In this document: one piece after another, positions 1-5,763 of the stretch | Layout: each line of letters starts with the position of its first letter | Numbering within the stretch: position 1 is the first letter of the stretch | Assembly: GCA_947448095.1 (NCBI GenBank) | Contig: CANFNN010000126.1 | Coordinates: 1 to 8,109, forward strand | Origin: Bacteriovoracaceae bacterium | GTDB lineage: Bacteria; Bdellovibrionota; Bacteriovoracia; Bacteriovoracales; Bacteriovoracaceae | DNA: 8,109 nt | Direction: 5' to 3' | Program-made: the position numbers and the translations under genes | The notes under the pieces: model-generated | What the model was told of the DNA's origin: nothing | Seen by the model: only the letters and a program-made list of their open reading frames with translations | Databases searched by the model: none

Positions 1-1
1 A

Positions 2-58
2 GAAAAACTATCTGAAATTCAGAAGAAGCTGAAAATTGATATTGAAAAGAGCTTCTAA
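2..58 (+). CDS. C-terminal end of an unidentified protein (5' partial)
   Basis: An open frame enters from the left edge and ends at TAA 56-58, giving 18 residues, EKLSEIQKKLKIDIEKSF. The spacing of leucine and isoleucine among lysine and glutamate looks like the end of an amphipathic or coiled-coil helix. The other two plus frames have no comparable reading: frame 1 stops at bases 13-15. Too little is present to name a family. Its stop codon overlaps that of the minus-strand gene at 55-231, and the hairpin at 47-77 covers its last codons, so it is probably the last gene of its transcript. Confidence 0.55.
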   Translation, partial: EKLSEIQKKLKIDIEKSF

Positions 59-84
59 TCTCTTTTTACAAGCTCTTCGTTTTT
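47..84. terminator. Probable bidirectional terminator overlapping two convergent stop codons
   Basis: AAGAGCTT (47-54) and AAGCTCTT (70-77) form a perfect 8-bp stem with a 15-base loop. On the plus strand the stem is followed by CG and five T (80-84). On the minus strand it is followed by TTTT-poor sequence (TTCAAT), reading four T in all from the stem end, so it is weaker in that direction. The stop codons of both convergent genes (55-57 and 56-58) lie in the loop. The loop is long and the stem only moderately GC-rich, so the call is tentative. Confidence 0.45.
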
Positions 85-231
85 AACCAAAATCATGTTC
101 GCAACAGTTGTTTTTGGCTTAAAACTTCTAGTGCCTAAAAGTGAACGCATAGGGCGTAAGCTCTTTGGTTTCATTTTCATTGGCTTTTCAAAAGTTAAGA
201 TTTTAGATTCCAGATTTTCTTTCGTGCTCAT
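55..231 (-). CDS. Small, strongly basic 58-residue protein, unknown function
   Basis: The minus-strand frame opens with ATG at 231-229 and ends with TAG at 57-55, encoding 58 residues. A GAGG ribosome-binding site sits five bases before the ATG, and an in-frame TGA lies upstream with no other ATG between them, so the start is well supported. The protein has 10 Lys and 4 Arg against 6 Glu/Asp. From residue 16 to 40 there are nine basic residues and no acidic one, including the proline-spaced stretch KPMKMKPKSLRP. There is no signal peptide, membrane segment or cysteine. Such a core would suit binding to nucleic acid, ribosome or acidic lipid, but this is inference and I recognise no family. 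A promoter with an extended -10 lies upstream at 414-442, leaving a leader of about 175 bases. The plus-strand frame over the same bases (95-313) has no comparable start signal and is taken as a shadow. Confidence 0.6.
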   Translation of the reverse strand: MSTKENLESKILTFEKPMKMKPKSLRPMRSLLGTRSFKPKTTVANMILVKNEELVKRD

Positions 232-296
232 GGTGACCTCGGTTGTAAAAGCGTTTTTGTTTCGCTTAGAAACCTTCAGTCAAAGAAAGAGGGTAA

Positions 297-332
297 CTAG
301 GCGGTTGGACTAATAGGATAACTGGGCAACAT
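297..332 (-). other. Possible leader mini-ORF (11 codons) ahead of the small basic gene
   Basis: On the minus strand, AGGAG (341-337) is followed four bases later by ATG (332-330), and the frame reads MLPSYPISPTA before TAG (299-297). It would lie in the leader of the small basic protein gene, about 65 bases before that gene's start. A good ribosome-binding site is the only support; a frame this short can arise by chance. It lacks a run of one amino acid of the kind seen in amino-acid attenuators. Confidence 0.2.
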
Positions 333-401
333 GTTGCTCCTGTTAAAGTAATCTATCATTCCTGTCGGTAATAGCTTAAGAAACCTTGAGATATTACTCA
401 C

Positions 402-424
402 AGTGGTAGGGTAATTATACCACT
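402..424. promoter_or_regulatory. Inverted repeat spanning the minus-strand -10 (operator-like)
   Basis: AGTGGTA (402-408) and TACCACT (418-424) are perfect 7-bp inverted repeats separated by nine bases. The minus-strand TATAAT lies between and inside the two arms. A protein bound here would block RNA polymerase, so this resembles an operator. The same arms could form a hairpin in a plus-strand transcript, but no T run follows, so it is not a terminator. Confidence 0.35.
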
Positions 425-442
425 TCCTGCGTCAAAGTGAAA
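414..442 (-). promoter_or_regulatory. Sigma-70-like promoter with extended -10, minus strand
   Basis: Reading the minus strand, TGG then TATAAT (419-414) is a perfect -10 hexamer with the TG-n extension. A weak -35 candidate, TTTCAC (442-437), lies 17 bases upstream. Transcription would begin near 407 and read towards the small basic protein gene at 231. An extended -10 can compensate for a poor -35. This is the best promoter match I found in the intergenic region. Confidence 0.5.
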
Positions 443-497
443 AAGTGGGTAAAAATGTACACACAAACAACTACTGTCCCAAAATGACGGCCCAACG

Positions 498-521
498 TAA
501 AATTTCAATATTGTAATTTTA
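498..521. promoter_or_regulatory. 24-bp palindrome just upstream of the TRAP operon (candidate operator)
   Basis: The arms run outward from a perfect 8-bp core CAATATTG (506-513) to TAAAATT on the left and AATTTTA on the right, pairing 11 of 12 positions with one T/T mismatch (505 against 514). The element ends 15 bases before the ATG at 537 and overlaps TAAAAT (498-503), a possible -10 hexamer. Its size and two-fold symmetry suit a dimeric helix-turn-helix regulator. AT-rich DNA makes palindromes by chance more easily, so confidence is moderate. It could alternatively be a transcript hairpin near the ribosome-binding site. Confidence 0.4.
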
Positions 522-536
522 ATTAGTTAGGTGCGT

Positions 537-1490
537 ATGCGATACATGTTTCTGATGATGGGACTAGGGCTCATGGGTTGTAGCTCGGTTCAAAAGATGG
601 CCCTAAGAAGTGCATCTCCTGTCTTTGTAGAGGGGTCAAATACGATCACTCTAGAAAGAAACTGGGACTTCTTTCGTGAGTCTGCTCCCTCAAATCTGAA
701 ATTTCTAGAGACCATTTACCTTCAGGATAAGGAAAATCTCGAGCTCTTAGGAACATTGGTGAAAAGCTATGCAGGCTATGCTTACGCAGTACCCGAAACA
801 CTTGCCTTTGGTGATGAGCTCTCGGGAGTTGAAGAGTCTATCCATAAAAAAAATGCAATCGCACTTTATACAAAATCATTAGACTACGGTCTTGATTATC
901 TTCGTTATAAAGGAATTAAGCGCAGTGATCTCGTGGAAATGGACGAGAATGATTTGATGAAAGTGATTAAAAAAAGACTGGATAAGAAAGATTATAAAGT
1001 TGTTCTTTTTACCGCACAGTCTTGGGGAAGCCTTATCAATTTGCAAAAAGATAACGTGGCACTTGTTTCTTTTGTGCCTAAAGTGAAATTGCTGCTTGAT
1101 TGGGTATGCGCTAATGAGCCCAATATTGAGAATGGTGTTTGTGATATTTTTTATGCCCAATATGAAGCTTCCAGACCACGCATGCTAGGAGGAAATCCCG
1201 AAAAGGCGAAAGAGCTCTTTGCTCAGGCGATCAAGAAATACCCCCGGCACTTACTGATAAGACTGAGCTTCATTCAATATTCTCTTTTGCCAGCTTATGA
1301 CCAAGAAGCTTACGCTGCTGAGGCCCTCATTCTCGAAGAAGAATTTGCCAAATGGGAAGATATCAACCGAGACAATTTGGAAGATAAATCAGAATATAAA
1401 GCCGTTGAGCACTTGAACCTCTATAATGCCATTGCTCGCAAGAGATTTGAATTAATTGAAAAAAATAAAAAACGAATTTTCGAAGGATAA
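537..1490 (+). CDS. tatT: TatT-family TPR-like lipoprotein of a TRAP transporter
   Basis: It encodes 317 residues. A short lipoprotein signal peptide ends in the lipobox LMGC, so Cys15 would be lipidated; the following Ser-Ser fits delivery to the outer membrane. The rest is helical with TPR-like pairs. The diagnostic stretch is RPRMLGGNPEKAKELFAQAI, with MLGGN at about residues 216-220, matching the final repeat of the TatT family (T. pallidum Tp0956). There the family forms a trimer with pores that is proposed to dock the TRAP binding protein. The start is chosen at ATG 537 because TAGGTG lies just before it; GTG 531 (two more residues, in-frame) and ATG 546 are alternatives. The stop is four bases before the binding-protein gene, whose ribosome-binding site lies inside the last codons of tatT. 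The role in handing ligand to the binding protein is from the family, not shown here. Confidence 0.85.
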   Translation: MRYMFLMMGLGLMGCSSVQKMALRSASPVFVEGSNTITLERNWDFFRESAPSNLKFLETIYLQDKENLELLGTLVKSYAGYAYAVPETLAFGDELSGVEESIHKKNAIALYTKSLDYGLDYLRYKGIKRSDLVEMDENDLMKVIKKRLDKKDYKVVLFTAQSWGSLINLQKDNVALVSFVPKVKLLLDWVCANEPNIENGVCDIFYAQYEASRPRMLGGNPEKAKELFAQAIKKYPRHLLIRLSFIQYSLLPAYDQEAYAAEALILEEEFAKWEDINRDNLEDKSEYKAVEHLNLYNAIARKRFELIEKNKKRIFEG

Positions 1491-1494
1491 AGAC

Positions 1495-2469
1495 ATGTTT
1501 AAAAAAATTTTAGTAATCGCTCTTTTGATGACGGCCTCAGCGGCATTTGGCGGGCAACAAATAAAACTTGCTGTACTGGTTCCTGAAGGAACGACTTGGG
1601 GCAATAGTTTAAAAAAACTATCCAAGGAAATAGAGACCGCCACGAATAACGAGGTGTCGTTTAAAATTTATTTTGGCGGAGTTTCAGGTGATGAGCCAGA
1701 TGTGATTAGAAAAATTCGCATCGGGCAACTTCATGGTGGGATATTTACCGGTAAAACGCTGGGAGATATTTACGGCGACGTGAGAGCGATGGAAATACCG
1801 TTCACATTTTATGATAATCAAGTGAAGGCGAGTGCAGCATTGGCCAAGCTTACTCCGCAGTTTAACCAGGGTCTAAAAAGTAAAGGTTTTATCAATTTAG
1901 GCTTTTATGAGATTGGGCACGTTTACGTTGTATCAAGTAAAAAGATTTCAAACCTAGCGGAGCTTAAAGGCATCAAAATTTGGTCTTGGGAAGGGGATCA
2001 GCTAGTTGAGGCGATGCTTGAGTCCCTCCAGTTAATTTCAGTTCCTCTGGCCATTCCTGATGTTCTCTCTTCACTATCAACTGGAATTATTAACGCTGCC
2101 TATGCTCCACCACTTGCGATTCTTGCACTCCAGTGGCACACAAAAATTAAGTACCTGGTTGATTTTCCGACAGCGAATTCGATTGGGGCACTCTTAGTTT
2201 CAGATAAAATCTGGTCAAAGATCAAACCTGAGTATCAGCAAAAAATTCAGTCCCTTTCTGCAAAATTTGTGAGTGACGTGAATCAAAAAAATGCCGCTGA
2301 AAACGAAGCCGCTCGGGCCCAGCTTAAAAAAGGTGGCGTTGAGTTTATTTCATTTCCTCCAGAGGATTACAAAAAAGCTGCAGCTGCGAGATCAAGCGTG
2401 ATCTCAAAAGTGAAAGATAAGTATATATCCTCAAAAATAATTCAAGTTTTAGATCAAGAGGCGAAATAG
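1495..2469 (+). CDS. dctP: TRAP transporter substrate-binding protein, DctP family (TatT-associated type)
   Basis: This 324-residue periplasmic receptor has a signal peptide (MFKKILVIALLMTASAAFGG, cleavage near residue 19-20). It then shows the DctP-family fold markers: an N-terminal KLAVLVPEGTTWG strand, GGVSGDEPDVIRKIRIGQLHGG, and LAELKGIKIWSWEGD at about 154-168. Next come an AIPDVLSSLSTGIINAAYAP region and ALQWHTKIKYL. The start is ATG 1495, with AAGGA seven bases upstream (1483-1487). An in-frame ATG at 1456 would add 13 charged residues before the signal peptide and overlap tatT, so it is rejected. Ordinary TRAP receptors carry an arginine in the KIR motif that binds the ligand carboxylate; here that position is Trp163. 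From memory, the tryptophan-rich WxWEGD and the LALQW segment resemble TatT-associated receptors such as Tp0957, which have a more hydrophobic cleft. The ligand is unknown. Confidence 0.9.
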   Translation: MFKKILVIALLMTASAAFGGQQIKLAVLVPEGTTWGNSLKKLSKEIETATNNEVSFKIYFGGVSGDEPDVIRKIRIGQLHGGIFTGKTLGDIYGDVRAMEIPFTFYDNQVKASAALAKLTPQFNQGLKSKGFINLGFYEIGHVYVVSSKKISNLAELKGIKIWSWEGDQLVEAMLESLQLISVPLAIPDVLSSLSTGIINAAYAPPLAILALQWHTKIKYLVDFPTANSIGALLVSDKIWSKIKPEYQQKIQSLSAKFVSDVNQKNAAENEAARAQLKKGGVEFISFPPEDYKKAAAARSSVISKVKDKYISSKIIQVLDQEAK

Positions 2470-2471
2470 AA

Positions 2472-2966
2472 ATGAAATTATTTGTAACATTTGATGAACT
2501 GCTTGATAAGTTCAGCCGTTATGGTTTGGTCACTTGTCTTTTTACTATCTTAAGCCTCGCGGTATTTGCGATTGTTTTAAGGTGGTTTGGATCAAGTATG
2601 ATGTGGATTGAACCGTTGATCCGACACTTAGTTTTTCTTTCAGCTTTTCTGGGAGGCTCGCTTGCGACAGGAAAGAATGTGCATATAAAGGTAGATCTTC
2701 TCACTAAGCTGATCGAAATATCTCATTCAAGAATTATTCATTGGTTGCATAAGAATTTAGTTTCATTGTTTTGCCTTGTGGTTTGCCTGGCCCTAGTCAA
2801 ATCCGGCTGGGATTTTTATTTGGTTGAGAAGGAATTTGGAGCAGTAGGATTTCTTCATCTTCATTCCTCGACCTTAGTGGGAATTATTCCTTTCGGGATG
2901 GGGTTGATCGCACTTCGTTTTTTTAATCAATTCATGATTGGCCTTGTTCACGGAGGCGAAAAATGA
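2472..2966 (+). CDS. dctQ: TRAP transporter small permease subunit, DctQ family
   Basis: The 164-residue inner-membrane protein has four predicted membrane segments, at about 17-38, 47-66, 95-112 and 132-152, the standard DctQ topology and length. The family signature is WIEPLIRHLVFLSAFLGGSL followed by ATGKNVHIKVDLL, where the tryptophan-glutamate start, the GG and the H-I-x-V-D motif (71-75) match the usual DctQ pattern. It pairs with DctM to form the permease that takes ligand from the binding protein. The ATG lies two bases after the dctP stop, with AGAGG in the last dctP codons as a distant ribosome-binding site, so translation is probably coupled. The final four bases (ATGA) are shared with dctM. 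Confidence 0.9.
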   Translation: MKLFVTFDELLDKFSRYGLVTCLFTILSLAVFAIVLRWFGSSMMWIEPLIRHLVFLSAFLGGSLATGKNVHIKVDLLTKLIEISHSRIIHWLHKNLVSLFCLVVCLALVKSGWDFYLVEKEFGAVGFLHLHSSTLVGIIPFGMGLIALRFFNQFMIGLVHGGEK

Positions 2967-4231
2967 GCGCAGTTGTTTATTTCTCGATTCTTGGATTTGC
3001 TCTTTTTGGGGCACCCATCTTCGCTGTGATGTCTGCATTTGCCCTTTGTGCCTTCTATTTTAGTGGAATTGAGCTTTCAGCTGTTTCCGTGGAAATCTAT
3101 AGACTCGCGGGTGCGCCGACTATTATTACGATTCCACTCTTTACGTTTGCTGGTTATGTCTTGGCCGAATCCAAAGCTCCTATGAGACTTTTGCGTCTTT
3201 CGAATGCTTTTTTAGGGTGGATGCCAGGTGGAACGGCGATTGTCTGTATTTTTGTTTGTGCCTTTTTTACAGCTTTTACTGGAGCTTCTGGAGTGACCAT
3301 TATCGCTCTAGGCGGACTACTTTATCCCATTTTGATTCAAGAAGGTTATTCGGAAAAATTTACTCTAGGTCTTATTACAACCTGTGGTTCATTGGGATTA
3401 CTTTTTCCTCCCAGTTTGCCCATTATTTTGTATGGGATTATCGCGAAAGTAGATATTGATGATTTATTTCTGGCAGGGCTTATTCCTGGAATTGTTTTAA
3501 TGCTGATTCTTGGAACCTATGCCATTTATAAAGCGAGAAACAATAAGAATAAAATTAAACATGTGTTTTCCTTAAATGAAGTGAAAGGAGCAATGTGGGA
3601 AGCTCGCTATGAAATTCCACTTCCAATTTTCATTCTTGGTGGAATATATGGGGGAATTGTCACAGCGACTGAGGCTTCGGCACTCTCGGCTTTTTATGTC
3701 CTGATTACTAATACCTTTATCACGAAAGATCTCTCGCTTACCAAAGATATCCCAAAAGTAATTGTTGAGAGTCTCACGTTGGTTGGAGCGATTTTATTAA
3801 TTCTTTGTTGTGCTCTGGGGTTAACGAATTATCTCGTTGATGAAGAGATTCCCATGAAAATATTGGCGACAATGAGTACGCTTATTACTAATAAGTATGT
3901 TTTTCTCTTGGTACTAAATCTCTTCTTATTAGTCGTAGGATGTTTGATGGATATTTTTAGTGCCATCATCGTTGTTGTTCCGCTGATTATTCCAATTGCT
4001 GAGCAATTTGGTGTGAATCCTCTTCACTTGGCGATAGTCTTCTTAACCAACCTGGAAATTGGTTACATTACTCCGCCAGTAGGGATTAATCTTTTTATCA
4101 GTTCGTTCCGGTTCAATCGACCTGTGCTTGAATTATATAAGGTTAGTATTCCCTTTTTATTTTTACTTTTATTTGCACTCATTATGATAACGTACATACC
4201 ATGGTTAACATTATTTTGGTTCAACTCTTAA
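2963..4231 (+). CDS. dctM: TRAP transporter large permease subunit, DctM family
   Basis: At 422 residues it matches the usual DctM length and is hydrophobic throughout, with about a dozen membrane or re-entrant segments. DctM is the ion-coupled transport subunit (elevator-type; sodium-driven in the studied members). Visible family motifs include AFTGASGVT (104-111) and LLFPPSLPIILYGIIA with FPPSLP at 148-153. Also present are LFLAGLIPGI (about 168-177), a Met-Asp pair at 329-330 in VGCLMDIFSAI, and LEIGYITPPVGINLFISS with TPPVG at 370-374. The two PP-containing re-entrant loops are where sodium binds in characterised family members. A strong GGAGG (2952-2956) stands six bases before the ATG, which overlaps the dctQ stop as ATGA. 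The 3' end overlaps the next gene by 31 bases. No missing segment or frameshift was seen. Confidence 0.95.
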   Translation: MSAVVYFSILGFALFGAPIFAVMSAFALCAFYFSGIELSAVSVEIYRLAGAPTIITIPLFTFAGYVLAESKAPMRLLRLSNAFLGWMPGGTAIVCIFVCAFFTAFTGASGVTIIALGGLLYPILIQEGYSEKFTLGLITTCGSLGLLFPPSLPIILYGIIAKVDIDDLFLAGLIPGIVLMLILGTYAIYKARNNKNKIKHVFSLNEVKGAMWEARYEIPLPIFILGGIYGGIVTATEASALSAFYVLITNTFITKDLSLTKDIPKVIVESLTLVGAILLILCCALGLTNYLVDEEIPMKILATMSTLITNKYVFLLVLNLFLLVVGCLMDIFSAIIVVVPLIIPIAEQFGVNPLHLAIVFLTNLEIGYITPPVGINLFISSFRFNRPVLELYKVSIPFLFLLLFALIMITYIPWLTLFWFNS

Positions 4232-5763
4232 TCCTTCTGACCTTGATCTTACCGCTTCAAGGTCAGGCAAAAATGGATCGCATTCACTCTGAGGGATATC
4301 TCGGCGAGCGAAGGCTTGACTCCTATTCTAGTCGTTGGCAGCCTCTGGTGTTTTTGGATTTGAATCAGGGAAAGATGAATTTTGAAGATGATTTGTACTT
4401 TCAAAATTATTTTCAGAATTATCTTTTCAATAGAGAAAAGGATTTAAATTCATTTTTCAAATCGGAGTTAGGTGGTGGGCTTATTTGCTCGAATGAGCTT
4501 TTATCAGAACACTTTGATCAGCTTCGTTATGCCTATCGTTTAATCACATTTAGTTATCTGCTTGAAGGTCAGTGGCACATGAATATGGTGTCAAAACACT
4601 TTGTGCAAAATAAAGGCTGTCAGTTTGACTTCGATCAATTCTTAGCAAAATGTCGTCCCAAGTCCGCTGAGATGGTTAAATTTATCTCGTTATTAAAAAA
4701 ACATAAACCAAAGTTTCAAGAGTCTTTGCCAAAAACCTATATCAAAAGTGATTGGTGGAATGATTTTTCCAAGAAAGATTACAAATACTATTCTCAGTAC
4801 CGAATCGAGAATGTATGCAAGGGCAAGTGCGAGCTAAATGGTCTAGAGGCAAATTTTAAAAAAGTTTGTGAGCAAGACGAATCTTTGATGAATTTAATTT
4901 GTTCAGAAATGGACGATATTTATGGTGTCTCTGAAAGTACTGATGCTTATAATCTGCTGGGTCTTTCAAACATCATTAACACTTTTAATCATCAGGGTGA
5001 AGCCCTAGGCTGTTTGAGACGTTTCTCGGAGGTCATGGCACATAAAGAAGTGAAATATCCTGTATTTCCAAACTTATTCAACACTCTACGCGCCCATTTA
5101 TCGAATCAGTATCAGGAAAGATTTCTTCAGGGGAGAGTTTTCTTTTATGGGTCAGGCAAAGAATTTGAAGAAAAAGGTTTATCCAATCTTTACGTAATGG
5201 AGCAACCCTTAAAAATTCAGGAGCTGGATTCGGAAGCTCCAGTTGTCGCCGTTGTTGTGCCGGCAAAATTAGAAGCTCCCAAACTCGTGTCAAAGACAGT
5301 CCTTGCAAAAGTAGACGCTGCACCAAAGAAAAAAGAAATTGTTGAAGTCTCGGGTCATCAAAAGAGTGCATTCCTGCAGGCGTGTGAAATTCTTCACTCA
5401 CAGAATCTTGATCAAGTCGAAGTGGATATGTTGAAACTCAAGTATGATTACGTATTCACTTTGAATATGATCAACAACCTTTCTGGGAAACTGAAAAAGT
5501 TCATGACTAGAGAAGCCCTGACAGAAATGATGACCTACGACAAGCTTGGGACTAAAGAAGGTCCGGTGCCATTTTTGTTTTTAAAATTTATGATTGATAT
5601 GCAGGAACATACTGGCCTTTTTAATGTCGTTAATATTCTTGGTGATGAATTTTATGTTTCCAATGAGATTGATCAAAATTTTCAGACGAAAATTGAAAGA
5701 ATAAGACTGGTCAATAACGATTCAACTGGTAAACAGTGGCAAATTTATGTGGTGAGGCCTTAG
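4201..5763 (+). CDS. Exported cysteine-rich two-domain protein linked to the TRAP operon, unknown function
   Basis: It encodes 520 residues of no family I recognise. Residues 1-23 (MVNIILVQLLILLTLILPLQ, then GQA) look like a signal peptide with cleavage after Ala23, and there is no lipobox, so the product is probably periplasmic. Residues about 24-340 form a region rich in aromatic and charged residues with eight cysteines, including CKGKC. A Pro/Ala/Val/Lys-rich linker (about 341-384) leads to a C-terminal part (385-520) with one more cysteine, starting near SAFLQACEIL. The even number of cysteines in the first region suggests disulfides. The ATG at 4201 lies inside dctM and lacks a clear ribosome-binding site; coupling to dctM translation may explain this. 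ATG 4273 has CAGG five bases upstream but would remove the signal peptide, so it is less likely. Operon position suggests a role with the transporter, which is inference. Confidence 0.8.
   Translation: MVNIILVQLLILLTLILPLQGQAKMDRIHSEGYLGERRLDSYSSRWQPLVFLDLNQGKMNFEDDLYFQNYFQNYLFNREKDLNSFFKSELGGGLICSNELLSEHFDQLRYAYRLITFSYLLEGQWHMNMVSKHFVQNKGCQFDFDQFLAKCRPKSAEMVKFISLLKKHKPKFQESLPKTYIKSDWWNDFSKKDYKYYSQYRIENVCKGKCELNGLEANFKKVCEQDESLMNLICSEMDDIYGVSESTDAYNLLGLSNIINTFNHQGEALGCLRRFSEVMAHKEVKYPVFPNLFNTLRAHLSNQYQERFLQGRVFFYGSGKEFEEKGLSNLYVMEQPLKIQELDSEAPVVAVVVPAKLEAPKLVSKTVLAKVDAAPKKKEIVEVSGHQKSAFLQACEILHSQNLDQVEVDMLKLKYDYVFTLNMINNLSGKLKKFMTREALTEMMTYDKLGTKEGPVPFLFLKFMIDMQEHTGLFNVVNILGDEFYVSNEIDQNFQTKIERIRLVNNDSTGKQWQIYVVRP

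Larger units (their letters stand above)
232..536. other. Divergent intergenic region (305 bp)
   Basis: No convincing gene was found here on either strand. The region separates the minus-strand small gene from the plus-strand TRAP operon. It contains a minus-strand promoter inside an inverted repeat (402-442), a perfect 12-bp palindrome GCAACATGTTGC (326-337), an 11-codon minus-strand mini-frame (297-332), and a 24-bp imperfect palindrome close to the operon start (498-521). No tRNA fold, CRISPR repeat or known riboswitch was recognised. A confident -35/-10 pair for the operon was not found; TAAAAT at 498-503 is a possible -10 without a good -35. Confidence 0.6.

Noticed and set aside
95..313. 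72-codon plus-strand frame
   Set aside because: It lies antisense to the better-supported minus-strand gene at 55-231, has no ribosome-binding site, and its Phe/Val/Arg-rich product looks like a shadow translation.
1456..1494. Upstream in-frame start for the dctP-type gene
   Set aside because: It would add 13 charged residues before a clean signal peptide and overlap tatT; AAGGA is correctly placed for ATG 1495.
3217..3459. 80-codon frame inside dctM
   Set aside because: It is out of frame within a strongly conserved dctM region with recognisable family motifs, so it is a shadow.
5078..5401. 107-codon minus-strand frame inside the unknown exported protein gene
   Set aside because: It is entirely antisense to a continuous 520-codon frame with a signal peptide and has no independent start signal.
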